Source: Palaemon carinicauda
Lineage: Eukaryota > Arthropoda > Malacostraca > Decapoda > Palaemonidae
Direction: 5' to 3'
DNA length: 64,000 nt
Assembly (NCBI RefSeq): GCF_036898095.1
Contig: NC_090726.1
Coordinates: 31,810,861-31,874,860 of the forward strand
Program-made: the position numbers and the translations under genes
Part shown: positions 45,401-57,400 of the stretch, piece by piece
Numbering within the stretch: the stretch's first letter is position 1
Layout of the letters: each line of letters begins with the position of its first letter
Notes under the pieces: model-generated
Told to the model about the DNA's origin: nothing
The model's database searches: none
Seen by the model: only the letters and a program-made list of their open reading frames with translations

Positions 45401-48400
45401 GGGAACAAGGGTGCTGCCCTCCTCCCCTAATTCTAGACTATCTTTTGAAAGAGAGACAGGAAAGTGGTGCGTGACGAACAGATATTAGTACGTGCTGCTA
45501 CTGCTGTTTCCGTTTCGCCTGTTGCAGAGTTCCAGAGACAACAACTGAATCTTTGGATGTGATGCCTGCCGAGGAAGAAGTCACTGAGGCACAGGATGAC
45601 CGATCAGTCTGACTCTCTGGAGTCTCAGTTTAGTTCTACATGGTATCACGATTATCCCAGCGCACAATAGTCCATGGACATGGTTATCCATACTCACGAT
45701 CTTCTATGCCTATGATCATCAATGAGTACGATCACCATGCACACAGTTTCCACGTGCAAAGGATCCATGCGATACAATCCACATTACTTTGATGTCTGGC
45801 ACTGCTTGAGCAGTATTCTCTTTTCGTCCAGCAAGGTGATGAAAACAGGCCAGACCGCTATCTTACCCTCCTGCACGTGGGATGGACTATTTACAAGGAA
45901 CATATCCACTCGGGAGGATGATCCTAGAACGGTCCCTTCCGCGAGAATATGTTTCAGTACGCTGTTCTTGTATTCTCACGAGACATCGATCGAACCCTTT
46001 CCTTTTGGTACTAGGTACAGGAGCTCGCAATTATGTTAGCTGCTCTAGGTATAGTACAAGACCGAGCATAACCAGTAAAGGTCAGGACGTTGACAGCTGC
46101 CATCGTCCTTCTCCTGCTGCAGGATGGTCCCAAGATGGTTTGGTAACTCCATTATCACTGTCCATCAATTCAAGAATTACAGTACTGACAACAAGAATCC
46201 GATATAAGACTCTGGCATTGGGTCACTTCAGTCTCAAATCAGGAGTCTCATGCCAGGGATCCTGTTTATAGTATCAGTAGAGCAGCTTCTTGATAGACCT
46301 CTGGTTGAGTGCAGTCATATACTTTGCCTCAACCTGGAACGCATCATTCTCAAACAGGCAGAAGGCAACAACCTTTTTGACACTGCAGCCACCTTACCAA
46401 TGAGCCTTTGGATCCTGGGGGAATGCTTTCAAAGCATTCCAAATGGTTGTCCAGGTCTTTACAGTAAACTCTTCTGGTGAAAAAATCAACTAGGGGCTGT
46501 TAACCAATCTTCCTGTCCATAAGAAAGATGCCAGGTATTGTGTGGTTTGTCATCCCCCCCCCATAGATCCTTTCATTCTCAGACAAAATCTAAGGATGAT
46601 CGGTCACATCTGGAATACATGAACACATATGGGAAGTGATTTACGGAAGTGAAACACATTCTTTTCAATCTACTGGAAGTCCAAGCAATGTTTTTTGCTC
46701 ACTTCCCAACAGGTTTTAATAAGTCACCCGGTAGCATTGAATAACAGCTCCATCTTTGTGACTTTGTCCACAAGCATAGGTGAACACCTGTGCAGTTGAC
46801 AGTGCGATAGAGTTATAAGCAAGATCCATTCCAACTAGAGGAATGTTCTTGCTGATTTGCTCAATCTGTGTAGGATTAGTGAGACCTCACTTTTGTGTGT
46901 GACAGAAAGGCTTCTTACATTAAGGGTATTGCCATTGAAGGACCTGTTTGGCCCCCAGTTGATCCAGAACTCCAGTTCTAGAGCATCTTTTGGTAAGCTG
47001 TTCTCCATTTGGGTTACTTTCCAACACACCAGCTCCTGTGGATACCCTATCCTTTCCTCCCTCTTGCGTGGGTTACCGATTACTCAACAATCTGTGGACA
47101 ATATTGGTTTCAGGTTAGTTTGATGCTCCTTCACTATGTACTGGTAGAATTAGCCTGCTTCTGCTAGTGGCACTGTATAAGGGGGGAAAGAGCCTCTCCT
47201 CAGTGAATCCTGATTCTCAATATCTTCCTTTGACGATTGAGCTCGAACCTTTTCAATTTTGGAGGATCATATTGGATTCAGGAGTAGCTTCGAATGGTTC
47301 ACTCTCTAGGAACTCAAGCCCTTAAGGGATGTTGGTTGATTCCTCGTGTCTCTCAAAGGCACCCTCCTTTACCCTTGACCAGGCATCATTTATGATTTGA
47401 CCCATAGACTACTGCATTTCGATGAGTGTACCGTACGCGTGACATTTTGAATGTCACAAATCATTCTAAGCTTAAAGATCTTGGGTTCCATTGCGGAGCA
47501 CAAAACATTCTTGCCCGTGCTGAAAGGGTATACTGTATATGAAGAGATCCAAGAATATCACTTCTGACTGATGCACCCTCAGGTACGTTGATCCAGTGGG
47601 ATACTAGAAGTACCATCCCAATTCGAGTGCATGAAGTTATGAATATCAGTTCTACTCAAACCTTAAGGAAATTCCTTTCTATGATACTAATCTTGAAGGT
47701 AGGAGTCTCGCACAATAGACAACAACCTTAGCAGCCCACCACCTTTCAGGAATTAACTCACATGTCCCTGGATACCTTTTTTTTGGTCTTGCGGTATCTA
47801 CTCGACTAGTTGTGTTGCAAGCCTAGTGCTCTCTTCAGATAAGTACAGTATATTGAGAGACCATATCTTTATGGATAAAGATTCGTATGGTAGGAACCGA
47901 GCCTAACTCCTACCGATCTCTATACTCAGGTAGCTGAGAGGTCTCCAAAACCAAATTGCATTAATATTTTTCCTAACTATACAAACCTGAGACTTTTAAG
48001 TTACGCTTCCTGCCTCAACCACTAAGCAAGTCCTAAGTTAAGGTCAAAGTGAAGATTAGGGGCTTACCCAATTCCTTCCTGCTACTATTACCTCATTAAA
48101 AGTTTAAATGTCTGTTCCAGCTTTTCTGAAGCCACACTCCTTTTAAAGACCTCAGGTTTGTATGGTTAGGAAAAATAGAAATTTATTGAAAAATTTGTGA
48201 TGATATCTATATTGTTTCAGGTGGAACGATATCACTAATCTTGTGAACAACAAACGGACTTTTGGCATTGAATGTCAAAGAACAGACGAGACTGTTCATT
48301 TTAGTTTTGACGAGCCAGACGCGGCAAAATATGTGTGGAAAATGTGTGTCAAGCAGGTAAGATGTTTGGTATATTTTGTTTTATTTGTTATGAAAATCTA

Positions 48401-51400
48401 AATAACCTAAATAGAATCTTAAATCTTGGATGTAATTTTTTTTTTTTCGATGGATCCTCAGAACTTATTTAGTTTGTTGAAATATAAAGTAAGTGGTGGT
48501 GAAAGGCAAATATATATTGCACAAAATATTATGGAATATTTACTCTACAGTAATACACAGACGTTAGTAGATTTTCAATGTAGGTCGGTTTTATGGATTA
48601 TACAGGTATAGTGATTTATATATTTCATACATGCCACGCAAAATAAAGTGGTTCCTAATGAGGAACACGTATTTTTGGGGAGGTGCTGTTTGGTCTCTTG
48701 AAGACTTTCATGTTAAAGTTTTGAAAAGGGAATCAAATAAGACATAGTATAACAAAGAAAATTTTGTTTTTCAATATTTAACTTAGCCGGTGATTATATA
48801 AGCTGCAGCTCTGCTGCTCGACAGAAAACTCTACGGAAAAAATCCGCCAGCGATCGCTATGCAGGTAGGGGGTGTACTTCAACAGCGCCATCTGTCGTGC
48901 AGGTACTCAGTACTCATTGTAAACAAAGAACTCAATTTTCTCTCTGTCGTGCTACCGGCAAGACCTACTAATTCGCTGTTGCTAACTGGATTTGTTTTCA
49001 CAACTATTTGGTGAAGTACACTATTCTAGTTTTAAGCTTTCGCTGTGCAGGCTTTCTCTTCAATAAATCCTTGCATTCTTTTTTTTATATCGGGTTATTT
49101 GTTGATGACTTTGGATAGTTTTTGAATTCCCCTTTGACCAATTCAAAATGGCTGACCCTTCTCAAGTCCCAAAATTCAGGAAGTGTAATGCTAGGGACTG
49201 TTCAAGGCGTCTTCCGAAGGCCTCTATCGATCCTCACACCGTTTGTTCCAATTGTCGGGATAAAACCTGTCAATTGGAAGATCGATGTGAGGAATGCGTT
49301 GGGCTTTCGGAATTCGATTTTATCGAATTCCAAAAATATACACGTAGGCTAGAGAGAGATAGAGTCAGGAGAAGTTCATCTCGTTCTGTTGATTTTTCCT
49401 CTCCTCATGCCCCACAACCTATTCCTTCCCCTGTAGTGGTTGCTCCTAATCCCCCTTCTGGCACTCAGGAACCTTCGATGGCTGACATGATGCGTGCCAT
49501 CCAAGCTCTGGGTGAGGGAGTTGAGTCTCTGGCTAGTGACCGTAACCAGCTCATGGCGGACGTCAAGGAGCTGAAGTGTAAAAGTGCAGTGGGAAGTGGT
49601 AAAGTGAGTGATAGTGTTGTGGATAGTGTTGCGCTTGAGGGTTCGTCTGTTCGTGCCTGTCGTCCTCCTAGTCCGGGACCTCTTGCAAGCTCCCAAGTCC
49701 AGGGGAGAAGCAATGTTGTACGACCAATGGGTTCGAGAGGCTTTAATCAGCGAACAGACGTTCCCTCCGTGGTTTCGGGCGTATCTACCCAAGATCGCCC
49801 CACCCACACTAAGACGAGAGAGCCCATTTATTCCTCGTCTGCGGAAGAGGTTTCTCGTAAGAAACCATGGACCAAGGTCTCACGACCTCTTAAGCGCAAG
49901 TCGGTCCCTTCCGCGCAAGTCCAACGGCCCAGTTGTAGCCACTGGGTCAGTTCGGACTCGCTGCAGTCTTCCGACGACTGCTCACCTCCTAAGAGAGGCA
50001 AAGCGGTACCGCCTCAGGCAGTTACACCGTCTGTCGCCGCACCTGCTCCTGCAGACCCTAAGTGGTCTGCTGCAGACCATGCAGTACCAATTAACGTCTC
50101 TGATGCAGGACTTTCGTGCGGAGAAGGTTGCTGCTGCACCAGCCTCTTGCCTACAACCAACCACACACTCGGTTGTGCGTCCTGTGGACGCTGAGGCGAC
50201 CTTCTTGCGCACTCCAGCTGAGAGAGTCCCGCCACCCATGCGTTCCAGTGTGCCCTGCCAGCCGCATGTTGACGTTCAGCGACGCACGGAACCTTCCGTT
50301 GACGTTCGCGAGGTACAACAACCGTCAGAGTTGTTTTGTTTTAACGCGGTGCGTCAACCTCCGCAACCCAGTGTGGTTGCCACTGCTCTCCCACATCAGA
50401 CTAGACAGTCTGGAGTAGACGCTGTGCGTCCCCGCGCCGCTATGGTTGTTGCCAGCTCACAGACTGGGCAACAGTTCCATGACGTTGCGTCCGGTTCAGT
50501 CACGCGTGCACCCGTGCGACCGGACTCAGCTAACCAGCCGATAGCTACTCCATTGCCGCTTCCTCCTCAATACTCGGATGATGGACTCTGATGATGACGA
50601 TGCGGCACACGTTGATGAACCACATTCGGACCTTGACGAGCCCAAGTCCACGCAACCCTCTTTGGACTTTAGAAAAGTTCTTGCTCTGTTCAAAGAGATG
50701 TTTCCGGACCAGTTTGTGTCTGTGGCTCCGCGCTCTCCTCCGTCAGAGTTTGCTTTAGGTACGCAGTCATCCTCGCCTGCCTTTACTAGACTCGTCCTCG
50801 CACGCTCGTCCAAGAGAGCTTTACGAGTTATAGGAGAATGGATGCAGTCCAAAAAGAGTCTAGGGAAGACAGCCTTTACGTTTCCCCCTGCTAGACTCTC
50901 TTCCAGATCGAGCGTCTGGTATGCCACGGGAGAAGTTCTCGGCTTGGGAGTTCCTGCCTCTGCCCAGGGCGACTTCTCAAGTCTTGTAGACTCTCCCCGC
51001 AGGCTAGCCATGAGACGCTCTAAGATTTGCTGGTCTCCTTCGGACCTAGACCATCTGTTGAAAGGGTTATTTAGAACCTTCGAGGTCTTCAACTTTTTAG
51101 ACTGGTGTCTGGGAGCTTTGAGCAGGAAGATCTCCCCGACTGAGAAGGAATCTTCCTTGCTCATCATGTCCTGCATGGACAAGGCCATACGTGACAGATC
51201 TAGTGAGCTTGCTGCATCGTTCGTATCCGGAGTCCTCAAGAAGCGTGAGAACCTTTGCTCTTTCCTGTCAGCTGGAGTGACACCGTGTCAAAGATCAGAA
51301 CTTTTGTTTGCTCCTCTCTCTAAGTGCCTTTTTCCAGAGGACTTGATAAAGGAGATTGCTGCTTCTTTGATACAGAAGGACACCCATGACCTGGTTGCGT

Positions 51401-54400
51401 CCTCTGCCCGCAAAGCCACCCCTTTGCCTACCTTGTCAGCTAGACCAAGGATGGACACTCCAGCGTCCCGATTTATTCCGCCCTTTTGTGGCAGAGCCTC
51501 CAGCAGAGGAGGTGCTCGTGCCGAAGAAAGAAAGGAACCAAGTCCTTTAAAGGCAGAGTCTGACTGCCAGCTTCTTCAGACAGCAGTGGGAGCCAGACTC
51601 AAGAACTTCTGGCAGACCTGGGAGAAGAGAGGCGCAGATGCACAATCTGTGAAGTTGCTCAGAGAGGGGTACAAGATCCCGTTTGTACGAAAACCCCCTC
51701 TAGCAACGTCTCCCATCGATATCTCTCCCAAGTACAGAGAGGAAGACAAGAGACGAGCATTGAAACAGGAGGTGTCTCTCTTACTAGAAAAGGGAGCGGT
51801 AGTCAAAGTCCTGGACCATCAAACCCCGGGCTTCTACAACCGTCTCTTCTTAGTGGCAAAGAAGACAGGAGGGTGGAGGCCGGTGCTAGACGTCAGTGCG
51901 CTGAATGCCTTTGTCACAAAGCAGACGTTCTCCATGGAGACCACAAAGTCCGTTCTAGCAGCGGTCAGAAGGGAAGACTGGATGGTCTCTTTAGACCTGA
52001 GGGACGCATACTTTCACGTCCCCATCCACCCAGACTCCCAACCTTTTCTGAGATTTGTTTACGAAAAGGTTGTCTACCAGTTTCAAGCCCTGTGCTTTGG
52101 CCTAAGCACAGCTCCTCTTGTGTTTACGAGGCTGATGAGGAATGTAGCCAAATTCCTTCATTTAGCGGACATCAGAGCCTCCCTCTATTTGGACGACTGG
52201 CTTCTAAGAGCTTCTTCCAGTCGTCGCTGTCTGAAGGATCTAAAGTGGACTCTAGATCTGACCAAGGAATTGGGTCTCCTGGTCAATATGGAAAAGTCTC
52301 AAGTGGTCCCATCCCAAACTATTGTGTATTTAGGGATGGAGATTCACAGTCTAGCTTTTCGGGCTTTTCCGTCGGCCCCCAGAACAAGTCAAGCCCAGTT
52401 ATGCATCCAGAACATGCTGAAGAAGGAACGATGTTCAGTCAGGCAGTGGATGAGTCTGATAGGGACGCTATCATCCCTGGAACAGTTCGTATCGTTAGGA
52501 AGACTACACCTCCGTCCTCTTCAATATCACCTAGCTGTTTACTGGAAAAAGGACAAGACGCTAGAAGCGGTCTCGATCCCCATTTCCGAGAAGATGAAGT
52601 CTTGCCTGACTTGGTGGAAGGACAGTATCAGCCTCAGAGAGGGTCTGCCCCTGGCTGTTCAGACTCCCAACCACGTTCTCTTCTCGGACGCATCGGACAC
52701 GGGCTGGGGCGCGACATTAGACGGTCGGGAATGCTCGGGAACTTGGAACTCGAGTCAAAGGACAATGCATATCAACTGCAAGGAGCTACGGGCAGTTCAT
52801 CTGGCCTTGAAAAGCTTCAAGTCTCTCCTTCAAGGCAAAGTGGTGGAGGTGAACTCAGACAACACCACGGCTTTGGCGTACATCTCCAAGCAAGGAGGAA
52901 CCCACTCTATGACGTTGTACGAGATCGCAAGGGACCTCCTCACCTGGTCAAAAGATCTAAACATTTCACTAGTAACGAGGTTCATCCAAGGCAACTTGAA
53001 TGTCATGGCAGATTGCCTCAGTCGGAAGGGACAAATCATTCCAACAGAATGGACCCTACACAAGGATGTGTGCAAGAGACTGTGGGCCACATGGGGCCAG
53101 CCTACCATAGATCTCTTCACAACCTCGATGACCAAGAGGCTCCCAATATATTGCTCACCAATCCCGGACCCAGCAGCAGTTCATATAGATGCCTTTCTCC
53201 TAGATTGGTCACATCTAGACCTATATGCATTCCCCCCGTTCAAGATTGTCAACAAGGTACTGCAGAAGTTCGCCTCTCACGAAGGGACAAGGTTGACGTT
53301 AGTTGCTCCCCTCTGGCCCGCGAGAGAATGGTTCACCGAGGTACTTCGATGGCTAGTGGACGTTCCCAGAACTCTTCCTCTAAGGGTGGACCTTCTACGT
53401 CAGCCACACGTAAAGAAGGTACACCAAGGCCTCCACGCTCTTCGTCTGACTGCCTTCAGACTATCGAAAGACTCTCGAGAGCTAGAGGCTTTTCGAAGGA
53501 GGCAGCCAGGGCGATTGCTAGAGCAAGGAGGACATCCACCCTTAGAGTCTACCAATCGAAGTGGGAAGTCTTCCGAAACTGGTGCAAGTCAGTATCAGTA
53601 TCCTCGACCAGTACCTCTGTAACTCAAATAGCTGACTTCCTTTTATACCTGAGGAAAGAAAGATCTCTTTCAGCTCCCACTATCAAGGGTTACAGAAGCA
53701 TGTTGGCATCAGTCTTCCGTCACAGAGGCTTAGATCTTTCCAACAACAAAGATCTACAGGACCTCCTTAAGTCTTTTGAGACCACGAAGGAGCGTCGTTT
53801 GGCTACACCTGGTTGGAATTTAGACGTGGTACTAAGATTCCTCATGTCAGAAAGGTTCGAGCCGCTACAATCAGCCTCCTTTAAAGATCTCACTTTAAAG
53901 ACACTTTTCCTGGTTTGCTTAGCCACAGCTAAAAGAGTCAGTGAGATTCACGCCTTCAGCAGGAACATCGGATTTTCATCTGAAACGGCTACATGTTCTT
54001 TACAACTTGGTTTTCTAGCCAAAAACGAGCTACCTTCTCGTCCTTGGCCGAAATCGTTCGATATTCCAAGCCTATCAAATATGGTTGGAAATGAACTAGA
54101 AAGAGTCTTATGCCCTGTGAGAGCTCTTAAGTTCTATTTAAGACGAACTAAACCTTTACGAGGACAGTCAGAAGCTTTATGGTGTTCAGTTAAGAAACCA
54201 TCTTTGCCTATGTCAAAGAATGCTTTATCCTATTTTATCAGACTGTTAATACGAGAAGCTCATTCCCATCTGAGTGAGGAAGACCAAGCTTTGCTGAAGG
54301 TAAGGACACATGAAGTTAGAGCTGTCGCAACTTCAGTGGCCTTTAAACAAAATAGATCTCTGCGAAGTATAATGGACGCAACCTATTGGAGAAGCAAGTC

Positions 54401-57400
54401 AGTGTTCGCGTCTTTTTATCTTAAAGATGTCCAGTCTCTTTACGAGAACTGCTACACCCTGGGACCATTCGTAGCAGCGAGTGCAGTAGTGGGTGAGGGC
54501 TCAACCACTATAATCCCCTAATTCCATAACCTTTTTAATCTTTCTCTTGAAATGTTTTTATTGTTGTTTTTGGGTTGTCCGGAAGGCTAAGAAGCCTTTC
54601 GCATCCTGGTTGATTTGGCGGGTGGTCAAATTCTTTTCTTGAGAAGCGCCTAGATTAGAGGTTTTGATGAGGTCCTGTGGTATGGGTTGCAACCCTTCAT
54701 ACTTCAGATCCTAGGGGTCGCTCAGCATCCTAAGAGGATCGCGAGGCTCCGTAAGGAAGACGTACTTAAAAAGGCAGAGTAATTGTTCAAGTCGACTTCC
54801 TTACCAGGTACTTATTTATTTTATGTTTGTTATTTTGATAACTTCTAAAATGAAATAAAAAATCCTTAGCTCATAATAATGTAAACATTTATTGCTGGTC
54901 TCTACCCACCCCCCTGGGTGTGAATCAGCTTATATAATCACCGGCAAGTTAAATATTGAAAAATGTTATTTTTATAATAAAATAAATTTTTGAATATACT
55001 TACCCGGTGATTATATATTAAAGGACCCTCCCTTCCTCCCCAATAGAGACGCAGTGGACCGAGGAGAAAATTGAGTTCTTTGTTTACAATGAGTACTGAG
55101 TACCTGCACGACAGATGGCGCTGTTGAAGTACACCCCCTACCTGCATAGCGATCGCTGGCGGATTTTTTCCGTAGAGTTTTCTGTCGAGCAGCAGAGCTG
55201 CAGCTTATATAATCACCGGGTAAGTATATTCAAAAATTTATTTTATTATCAAAATAACATTTTTCCTGCTCTGACTAGTTTCATTAAGAATGGACTCGGT
55301 GTGTATAAGGGAGAGCTTCGAGTTTAGGCACCATTGAACTTGACACAGCCTCCAATGCAGAAGACCTTTGGTTACTGGTAGCATGTTATCACCCATAACC
55401 ATCACTACTGCTGGAGACCTCGCTATCTGCGCACTAACAGTCGTACTCGAAATTTAGAATCAATTGTCCCCCTTCGCTTCACGAGGCTAAGGAGGAGGGC
55501 AATAAAGTTCAGATCAGAATAGGTGATAAGATACAAAATTAGAACACCTCCAGGCTTTCAAGAAAGCCGAGGATTGAAATACGATTTATGCCGTACGAGT
55601 TGACCTTATTCACAAATATAAGAAACTCTCGAAGGCGATCTTGAACTGTCATTAAATCCCCCCATTATGAAGATTATGAAAAATAATCATATTATGAAAA
55701 ATAATCAAAAATAATCATTATGAAAAATAATCATAAATTGAATCCTGTTATGTGATAGTCAAGGAAGATTTCTCACTTAAAAGTAGCCAAAATATTGACG
55801 TCTTATTCTGACTGCAATTGATGAAAAATGGTGGCTGGGCACAAGTTAATGCATGGGTAGCATTGTCTCCAGCAGTAGTGATGCTTCTTGGTAAAAAATT
55901 GCCTGAATTTGATGGTCCCCCTGATATTCTCGGTCGTTGCTTTGCATGTTGAACCACTTGCCTAAGAGCATATTTTTTTGGTATTTTGTGTTGTATTAGA
56001 TTTTCTGTTCTAGCATTTTACAGGAAAGTCTTTGGAGGCCAACATCACAAAAAGTACAACTTGCTCTCTTTTTATGAAAATCAGATACTGGCATTGATAA
56101 GCTCCTCTATGATGTACAGTACTGTACAGTACAGTACTAAATCATCATTGTATGATGTAGATACCAATAAAAGGTCCGGTAGAATGGTGTAACTTGGATT
56201 TTATTTATTATATTTAAGGGTGAGTGACATATAGTATGTCGAATCGATGTAAAGAGGGGTATTACAGTGCATAGTAAATAGTAAGAGGATTGAGGCAGAA
56301 TTTTTAGCAATGAGTTTTACTTTGAAAAATTTCTTACTTTGAGACATCTTTTTTTGTACAGCATACCTTTTACAAAAGGAATCAGGATGTACTAGAGGGA
56401 GGAAGTGGGCCGGAGACAAGGTCGTTGGCTATACCTGATCTTCAAAGTTCAGTCATGACTGCACAGCTTCATCATTCCCAACACCGTAATGCTTCTCATG
56501 ATATGGTATGTTAATGTAATTTAGTTTGTTAAAATTAATAAAGATTCTTTTGCAGTATCTTTTTCATTGTTATTTTTTATTATAGAATACACAGTAAAGT
56601 AATGCTGTTCTTGGGAGTCAGGAAATTAGATTGTTTCTATGAACCTTTCCTGGTGTTTATATTGTTTCTTCAGAATCTTGGTTTATTGATATTTACCCCA
56701 AAAAGAAAGTTTTCCATTTTCTTTCCTTTCAATAGACAGGTACTTCTAATAAAGTAATAGACACTAGAAGTTAATGACATTAAGTGAAGCACCAAGGCCT
56801 TTTCAATTTCTCTGTTGCATTGGCTCACTGTGCATCTCTTCCAGATTGTGATAAGTTTTATTGTATTTTAAGTTTTTTTTCTCTTGATTTGTTAGCAATT
56901 ACTTTACAGTGATAGTACTGTAATTTGAATTACCATTGTGAGTATTGGGATTGCCTCACTGTCGGCTTTTAATTCTGGAGGAAATCCAAAGGACTAGGTG
57001 AGTTGTTTATAGTGGGGGGGACAAAGACATATAACACATGAACAGAGTTCTGTTATCCATTGATTATCTTGGGCGTTTCATTCCAGGACCTCCCACGATA
57101 GCAGAAAAACTCTGAAGTAGATACAGAAGTCTGCGGTATATATATACAGTATATATATATTTTTTTCAATTTTTCATATTTATTATTTTTTTTATATTTA
57201 GCCCTTTATAAACCAGTGTTATTGTCTTGAAAAAGATAAAACTTACATTTAGTATACACACATCCTCACATGTGCATAAATGAAAAAGTAAAATCAGAAC
57301 ATTCATTGACGTATGTACACTCAACTCATATTATCTACGTGTTTAGTATTTACGAATTCCAGACAATGCAAAAGCACCAAATCTGACACCGTAATTCTTA

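Larger units (their letters stand above)
48767..55260 (+). mobile_element. DIRS element B, nearly complete, in intron 7
   Basis: A 6.49-kb DIRS retrotransposon, same strand as the host gene and same layout as element A: left inverted repeat 48,782-48,944, gag from 49,148, RT-RNase H-MT to 53,622, tyrosine recombinase to 54,521, conserved 3' region, ICR at 54,927-55,018, right inverted repeat 55,061-55,225. Proteins align with those of A along their whole length with many substitutions, and the terminal motif differs (CCGGTGATTATATA against CCGATAATCATG), so A and B are sister subfamilies rather than recent copies. B has two gag frameshifts but an intact gag-end/RT/RH/MT frame and recombinase. 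Confidence 0.93.

Noticed and set aside
45125..46480. Several open frames inside intron 6
   Set aside because: They lie within the inverted ends of decayed DIRS D and overlap each other on both strands; read as remnants or chance.
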